Below are positions 7,324-10,568 of a stretch of 10,568 nucleotides of DNA, piece after piece; within the stretch, counting starts at the first letter, position 1; each line of letters opens with the position of its first letter. The DNA comes from Chloroflexota bacterium. Its GTDB lineage: Bacteria; Chloroflexota; Dehalococcoidia; GIF9; UBA5629. The stretch is from the NCBI GenBank assembly GCA_026389655.1, contig JAPLHL010000134.1:1-10568 (forward strand), written 5' to 3'. The position numbers were made by a program, and so were the translations under genes. The notes below the pieces were generated by a model. It searched no databases, was not told the DNA's origin, and saw nothing but the letters and a program-made list of their open reading frames with translations.

Positions 7324-7515
7324 TTAATACATGAAATGGCCGCCGTTAACAAAGAAATTCTGCCCTGTAATATAGCTGGAATTCCCGATTATATAATCGG
7401 CCATGCTAAAAACATCTTCCGCCGTTCCCATCCTTTTCATGGGAATGCTTGAAATAACGGCCTCGTAGCTCTCTTTTTGTTCGAGGTTAAACCTCGAATA
7501 ATGGAATATAATCAC
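7324..7515 (-). pseudogene. 3' remnant of a short-chain dehydrogenase/reductase gene
   Basis: The translated fragment is the C-terminal end of a classical SDR (FabG-like) oxidoreductase. It has an IPMKRMGTAEDV stretch, then the ITGQNFFVNGG motif and the usual end of the fold. A full SDR is about 250 residues; only about the last 50 recognisable residues remain, and the Rossmann nucleotide-binding part and Ser-Tyr-Lys active site are absent. The homology seems to start near LEQKE at about 7486 on the - strand; the 10 or so residues before it look random. The open frame has no ribosome binding site. It lies upstream of and opposite to the carboxylesterase gene, and part of its 5' end overlaps that gene's likely control region. 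It is a decayed or truncated gene, not a functional enzyme. Confidence 0.7.
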
Positions 7516-7522
7516 CTATAAT
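7480..7522 (+). promoter_or_regulatory. Candidate operator and promoter of the carboxylesterase operon
   Basis: A perfect inverted repeat TTCGAGGT-TAA-ACCTCGAA spans 7480-7498. Just downstream lie two TATAAT boxes on the + strand, at 7507-7512 and 7517-7522, 34 and 24 bases before the start codon. No good -35 hexamer is visible; the palindrome occupies the -35 position of the first box. This arrangement would suit a dimeric regulator binding over the promoter. The palindrome also lies within the SDR remnant frame, so chance origin is possible. Confidence 0.35.
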
Positions 7523-7545
7523 AGTGTGACCGGGAGGGCCTATGA

Positions 7546-9135
7546 ATGAGCAATAAGTTGGATGAACTCATCGCCAGCCTGCCTAAAAAGACCGTTTATA
7601 CTAAGTATGGACCTGTGACGGGCTATATTGCAGGTGGGGCTGCCAATTTCAGAGGCATACCTTATGCCGCTCCGCCTGTCGGTGGGTTGCGATGGAGGCC
7701 TCCTGAGCCGCCTGTGCCCTGGAGAGACCCGCTGGTTACTACTAAATTCGGCTGCATTTGCCCGCAGGATACGACGCTTTTTCCGGCTTTCGAGCCGATG
7801 GACGAAGATTGCCTTTCGTTAAACATCTGGACTCCCGAAGACATGCAGCGTAGTCCGTACCCGGTAATGGTCTGGTTGCACGGTGGCGGCTTCATTACGG
7901 GTTCAGGGTCTATGCCGCTGTATGATGGGACATACTTCGCTTCACTGGGGATAGTAGTTGTCTCCATCAATTACCGGCTGAATGTGCTGGGATTTCTGGC
8001 GCATCCTGAACTGACGGCGGAATCGTTGAGTCACAGTTCAGGGAACTATGGCATTATGGACCAGATCTTCGCTTTGAAATGGGTAAAGGATAATATCAGC
8101 CGGTTCGGTGGTGATCCCGATAAAGTAACTATTTTCGGCGAATCCGCCGGCGGCGCCAGTGTGATCGCCTTGATGTCATCTCCGCTGGCTGCAGGCCTGT
8201 TTCACGGGGCGATTGCCCAGAGCAGCGGCAATGTGCCTTCTTTATTAAGGAAGTTGGGCGAATCTAATGGCCACCTTGAGAGTGCGGAGTCTCTGGGTTT
8301 GAGATTCGTGCGCAAGCTCGGGTTTGAAGGTGAAAAGGGGACCCTGGAAAAGATGCGCGCTGTGCCTGCAAAAGAGCTGTTAGAGACATGGTATAAATCT
8401 GTCCAGGAAGATGCAACCGGGACTGGTTTTACGGGAAGCTGGCAGATCAATCACCTGATTATTGATGGTCATGTTTTGAACGACTCGCCGGCAGAAACTT
8501 TCCGGAAAGGTATGCAGAATAACGTGCCCTTCATTACAGGGACAACTGCAGATGAAGGAACGATTTTCCGGCTGTTTTTATTCCGTGGGCTTGATGATCT
8601 CGGTATGTATAAGCGGTTCGCCGGGCGGGCATTCGGTGCAGCGAAGGATAAGGTCCTTGAGCAATATATGGTAAGGGATGCTGATTCGGCAGGGCAGGCA
8701 GCATGTAATGTACTGGGCAGCGGGTTTTTCTGCGGCGCCCGCCGCATGGCGCGCAGCATGTCGGCCATACAACCGCTGACTTACCGCTACCTCTTTTCCA
8801 TGCCGCCTAAATTCTTCCTCTACCAGATACCGGGTATAGCCGATTGGAAAGAACGCTTCGGCTGTTACCATGCAGCGGAGATTCCCTTTGTATTCCATTT
8901 CATGGCGCTGCCGGGGTTGCAGGATGAAGACAGGGCACTGGCCGATCAAATAGCGGGTTACTGGGCGCGATTCGCAAGGATGGGCGATCCTAATGGCGAC
9001 GGCGCTCCAAATTGGCCCAGGTACACACAAAAAGAGGAAAATTATCTGGTGTTGGACAATCCGGTCAAAACAGGCAATGGTTATAAGAATAAAGAGTGCG
9101 ATTTTATCGAGGAATTGGAGACTGCGAGGCTCTGA
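7546..9135 (+). CDS. Type-B carboxylesterase (alpha/beta hydrolase)
   Basis: This hydrolase of the carboxylesterase type-B family (same family as p-nitrobenzyl esterase) cleaves carboxylic esters, probably in the cytosol because no signal peptide is seen. All catalytic features are visible: oxyanion-hole HGGGF (112-116), nucleophile Ser200 in GESAGG, acid Glu337 in TADEG, and His442 in YHAAEIPFVF. Other family marks are FRGIPYAAPPVGGLRW (35-50), EDCLSLNIW (87-95) and YRLNVLGFL (143-151). The 529 residues are a normal length. The natural substrate cannot be read from the sequence. GGGAGGG at 7532-7538 lies 7 bases before the ATG at 7546; an out-of-frame ATG at 7542 is ignored. The stop TGA abuts the ATG of the Fe-S protein, so the pair is an operon with translational coupling. 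Confidence 0.95.
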   Translation: MSNKLDELIASLPKKTVYTKYGPVTGYIAGGAANFRGIPYAAPPVGGLRWRPPEPPVPWRDPLVTTKFGCICPQDTTLFPAFEPMDEDCLSLNIWTPEDMQRSPYPVMVWLHGGGFITGSGSMPLYDGTYFASLGIVVVSINYRLNVLGFLAHPELTAESLSHSSGNYGIMDQIFALKWVKDNISRFGGDPDKVTIFGESAGGASVIALMSSPLAAGLFHGAIAQSSGNVPSLLRKLGESNGHLESAESLGLRFVRKLGFEGEKGTLEKMRAVPAKELLETWYKSVQEDATGTGFTGSWQINHLIIDGHVLNDSPAETFRKGMQNNVPFITGTTADEGTIFRLFLFRGLDDLGMYKRFAGRAFGAAKDKVLEQYMVRDADSAGQAACNVLGSGFFCGARRMARSMSAIQPLTYRYLFSMPPKFFLYQIPGIADWKERFGCYHAAEIPFVFHFMALPGLQDEDRALADQIAGYWARFARMGDPNGDGAPNWPRYTQKEENYLVLDNPVKTGNGYKNKECDFIEELETARL

Positions 9136-9867
9136 ATGCAAGATAAAATCGTAGAGATCATCAGCAAAAGAATACCAGATGACGGGTGGCATATCTGGGG
9201 CTTTGCCGACCTTTCCGGCCTGTTACATGAGCGTTTTAAAGGGTACAGCCATGGGATTACCATCGGCAAGAGGCTTGATGACGCAATAATGGACTCGGTC
9301 GTCAAAGGTCCCAATATTCAATATTATGACCTGTATAAACAGACCAACGCGTATCTATCGGACCTGGTAACAGGTTTGGCCAGTGATATCGAAGGTCTTG
9401 GCGTAAAGGGCCTCGTTATCAGGCCCAATTCATCACCGGACCTGGATCGCTCCCCCGACTATTCCCGGACCCTGCGGCACCGTTTTTCTCACAAAATGGT
9501 CGGCACCCGGGCAGGCCTGGGATGGATCGGAAAGACCGACCTTTTCATCTCCCGTAAGTTCGGCCCCCGCCTGAGGCTTGCCTCCATACTAGTAGATTAC
9601 CACCTGAGACCGCTGGCCTCTCCCTTAGAAAAGAGCCTTTGCGGTAAATGCAACATCTGCGTGGACGCCTGCCCCGCAGGAGCAGCCAGTGGCAAATTGT
9701 GGAACACAAGAATCGACCGCGATGAATTTTACGATGCCTTTAAATGCCAGCAAAAAGCCAAGGAACTTTCAAGCGAATGGAGAAAGCAGGACGATGAAAT
9801 CTGTGGCATTTGCATAGCGGTCTGCCCGGTCGGTAAAAAAGGCCTGCCTGAATCAAAACACAGTTAA
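9136..9867 (+). CDS. QueG-like iron-sulfur protein with two [4Fe-4S] cysteine sets, short form
   Basis: This 243-residue protein resembles the core of epoxyqueuosine reductase (QueG, COG1600). It has the GLGWIGK motif (127-133), the LASILVD strand (148-154) and all eight cluster cysteines: C169-x2-C172-x2-C175-x3-C179-Pro, then C204 with C223-x2-C226-x3-C230-Pro. It ends just after the second cluster, so the HEAT-like C-terminal domain of full QueG (300-380 residues) is absent. By an alignment from memory, the position of the QueG catalytic Asp, 14 residues before GLGW, is a Leu here. A role in tRNA queuosine formation is thus doubtful; a general cobalamin- or flavin-independent electron carrier or a reductase with another substrate is possible. 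The ATG immediately follows the esterase TGA, so expression is coupled to the esterase. Family likeness is solid; function is open. Confidence 0.85.
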   Translation: MQDKIVEIISKRIPDDGWHIWGFADLSGLLHERFKGYSHGITIGKRLDDAIMDSVVKGPNIQYYDLYKQTNAYLSDLVTGLASDIEGLGVKGLVIRPNSSPDLDRSPDYSRTLRHRFSHKMVGTRAGLGWIGKTDLFISRKFGPRLRLASILVDYHLRPLASPLEKSLCGKCNICVDACPAGAASGKLWNTRIDRDEFYDAFKCQQKAKELSSEWRKQDDEICGICIAVCPVGKKGLPESKHS

Positions 9868-9919
9868 AGACAAATCCAAGCCTGTAAGCGGGATAAAGGG
9901 CTCAACTGTTGAGTATCTG

Positions 9920-10417
9920 CTATGAGATTTCCTTCTTTCTATTTGTTTCCCTGGCCTGTCTATGGCGGAGTCTCTCCTCTCTCCTAATGGCTGCATCGCG
10001 GTTACGGCGTTTTTCCTCCTCGGTTTCCGGGATAAGCGGTGGCAGTTCGATAGGTTTGCCTGACATGTCTAAGGCAACGAAGGTCAGGTAAGACGAAGCT
10101 GTATGCCTTACTTCCCCGGTCCGCAGGTTCTCGGATTCTACCCTGACGCCTATTTCCATCGATGTTTTTCCGACGTAATTGAGGCTGGCCTTACATGTTA
10201 CCAAGTTGCCCGGAAAGACAGGGTGATGAAAATCCAGCCGGTCAATTGAAGCCGTTACTGCATTGGCCCTTGAATGTTTGACTGCCACTGAGCCTGCTGT
10301 GGAGTCTATAAGGCTCATCATCGCTCCTCCAAAAACATTACCTGCCCAATTAACATCCTTCGGACTCATAATCGTAGCTGTAATTACAGCGCTTTCCTTT
10401 ACTGTTTTTCCCTGCAT
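9920..10417 (-). CDS. Acyl-CoA thioesterase, hotdog fold (YciA/BACH type)
   Basis: This enzyme hydrolyses acyl-CoA to free acid and CoA, probably in the cytosol as a hexamer of hotdog domains, as known for the family. Seen in the sequence are the N-terminal NWAGNVFGGAMMSLID segment (23-38) with the family's conserved Asn and Asp, ASIDRLDFHHPV (56-67), GKTSMEIGVRV (83-93) and TASSYLTFVALD (106-117). After a PPLIPET linker comes a highly charged Arg/Glu-rich helix (132-163), often found on this type. Chain-length preference cannot be read. The ATG at 10417 is chosen because AGGAGGG (complement of 10426-10432) lies 8 bases before it; a longer frame up to 10555 begins with non-family residues. 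It gives 165 residues, usual for the family. It ends 52 bases from the opposing Fe-S gene. Confidence 0.93.
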   Translation of the reverse strand: MQGKTVKESAVITATIMSPKDVNWAGNVFGGAMMSLIDSTAGSVAVKHSRANAVTASIDRLDFHHPVFPGNLVTCKASLNYVGKTSMEIGVRVESENLRTGEVRHTASSYLTFVALDMSGKPIELPPLIPETEEEKRRNRDAAIRREERLRHRQARETNRKKEIS

Positions 10418-10451
10418 TTGCAGTACCCTCCTGCTTATTTGGCGAAATAGG

Positions 10452-10480
10452 TTTAAATAATAGCATATAATTTGTGGCAA
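10452..10480 (-). promoter_or_regulatory. Weak candidate promoter of the thioesterase gene
   Basis: On the - strand TTGCCA (10480-10475) is followed after 17 bases by TTTAAA (10457-10452), leaving about 35 bases to the start codon. The -35 matches well and the spacing is ideal, but the -10 is poor. Confidence 0.3.
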
Positions 10481-10489
10481 CTTATAGTG

Positions 10490-10502
10490 GACGCATTGCG
10501 TC
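10490..10502. promoter_or_regulatory. 13-bp palindrome, candidate operator
   Basis: GACGCA-T-TGCGTC is a perfect inverted repeat between the divergent thioesterase gene and the gene beginning at the right edge. It lies 10 bases upstream of the candidate thioesterase -35 box. It could bind a dimeric regulator; the short length allows chance. Confidence 0.3.
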
Positions 10503-10518
10503 ATAATAATTGTTACCG

Positions 10519-10546
10519 AAAGTAGTATCGTTGCCTCAAAAGTAGT
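10519..10546 (+). repeat. Direct repeat AAAGTAGT, two copies 20 bp apart
   Basis: AAAGTAGT occurs at 10519-10526 and 10539-10546, start to start 20 bp, near two helical turns. GTTACC also occurs twice, at 10512-10517 and 10547-10552, flanking the pair. The block lies just before the edge gene's ribosome binding site and may be a regulator-binding site or untranslated leader. Confidence 0.3.
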
Positions 10547-10556
10547 GTTACCCAAC

Positions 10557-10568
10557 GGAGGAACACAT
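10557..10568 (+). other. Ribosome binding site and first two start-codon bases of a gene cut by the window edge
   Basis: GGAGG at 10557-10561 is followed 5 bases later by AT at the last two positions, as expected for a + strand gene whose ATG begins at 10567. Nothing of the protein can be seen. It would be divergent from the thioesterase gene. Confidence 0.45.

Noticed and set aside
8578..9192. Long - strand open frame (204 codons) within the carboxylesterase
   Set aside because: Antisense to a complete esterase with all catalytic motifs; the translation is not protein-like.
9901..9913. Palindrome CTCAACTGTTGAG between the convergent Fe-S and thioesterase genes as a terminator
   Set aside because: The stem is only five pairs with a three-base loop, AT-rich, with no T-run on either side.
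10418..10555. N-terminal extension of the thioesterase by 46 residues
   Set aside because: The extension is unlike the family and spans the likely promoter; a strong ribosome binding site precedes the ATG at 10417.

Overview
The window looks like a bacterial chromosome segment of medium GC, with strong purine-rich ribosome binding sites and several TTG starts. It carries many genes typical of anaerobes: a [4Fe-4S] aldo/keto reductase, a QueG-like Fe-S protein and a flavin nitroreductase. Gene content and style fit an anaerobic Chloroflexota (Dehalococcoidia-like) or a Peptococcaceae-type Firmicute. This placement is an inference; no rRNA or marker gene is present to fix it. No tRNA, rRNA, CRISPR array or insertion sequence was seen.

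Region 1 (2-2907, + strand) is an ABC importer operon of the NitT/TauT (nitrate/sulfonate/bicarbonate) class. The permease belongs to the 'duplicated permease' type, in which two permease domains form one chain. Here the reading frame breaks near 700-718, between the two halves, so the gene appears as two ORFs. The ATPase gene that follows is intact and carries the extra C-terminal AAA-associated domain. The substrate-binding protein is not in the window.

Region 2 (2962-5214) is a divergent redox pair. A nitroreductase on the - strand faces the ABC operon tail to tail, and a ferredoxin-domain aldo/keto reductase runs on the + strand, followed by a small conserved-looking unknown protein.

Region 3 (about 5215-7545) is a less dense, AT-richer accessory stretch. 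It holds a two-gene - strand unit of unknown function (a small single-pass membrane protein, then a soluble protein). It also holds a + strand protein with a possible uracil-DNA-glycosylase-like fold, two gene-free gaps, and a 3' remnant of a short-chain dehydrogenase gene.

Region 4 (7546-9867) is a two-gene operon: an intact type-B carboxylesterase, then a compact QueG-like double [4Fe-4S] protein whose ATG directly follows the esterase stop (TGAATG). A 19-bp palindrome and two TATAAT boxes lie upstream.

Region 5 (9920-10568) is a - strand hotdog acyl-CoA thioesterase. Its upstream region is shared with a + strand gene that begins at the window edge and holds a 13-bp palindrome and a pair of 8-bp direct repeats.

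No clear new multi-gene system was found. The best leads are the broken permease fusion, the UDG-like orphan with its neighbours, and the esterase/QueG-like pair.
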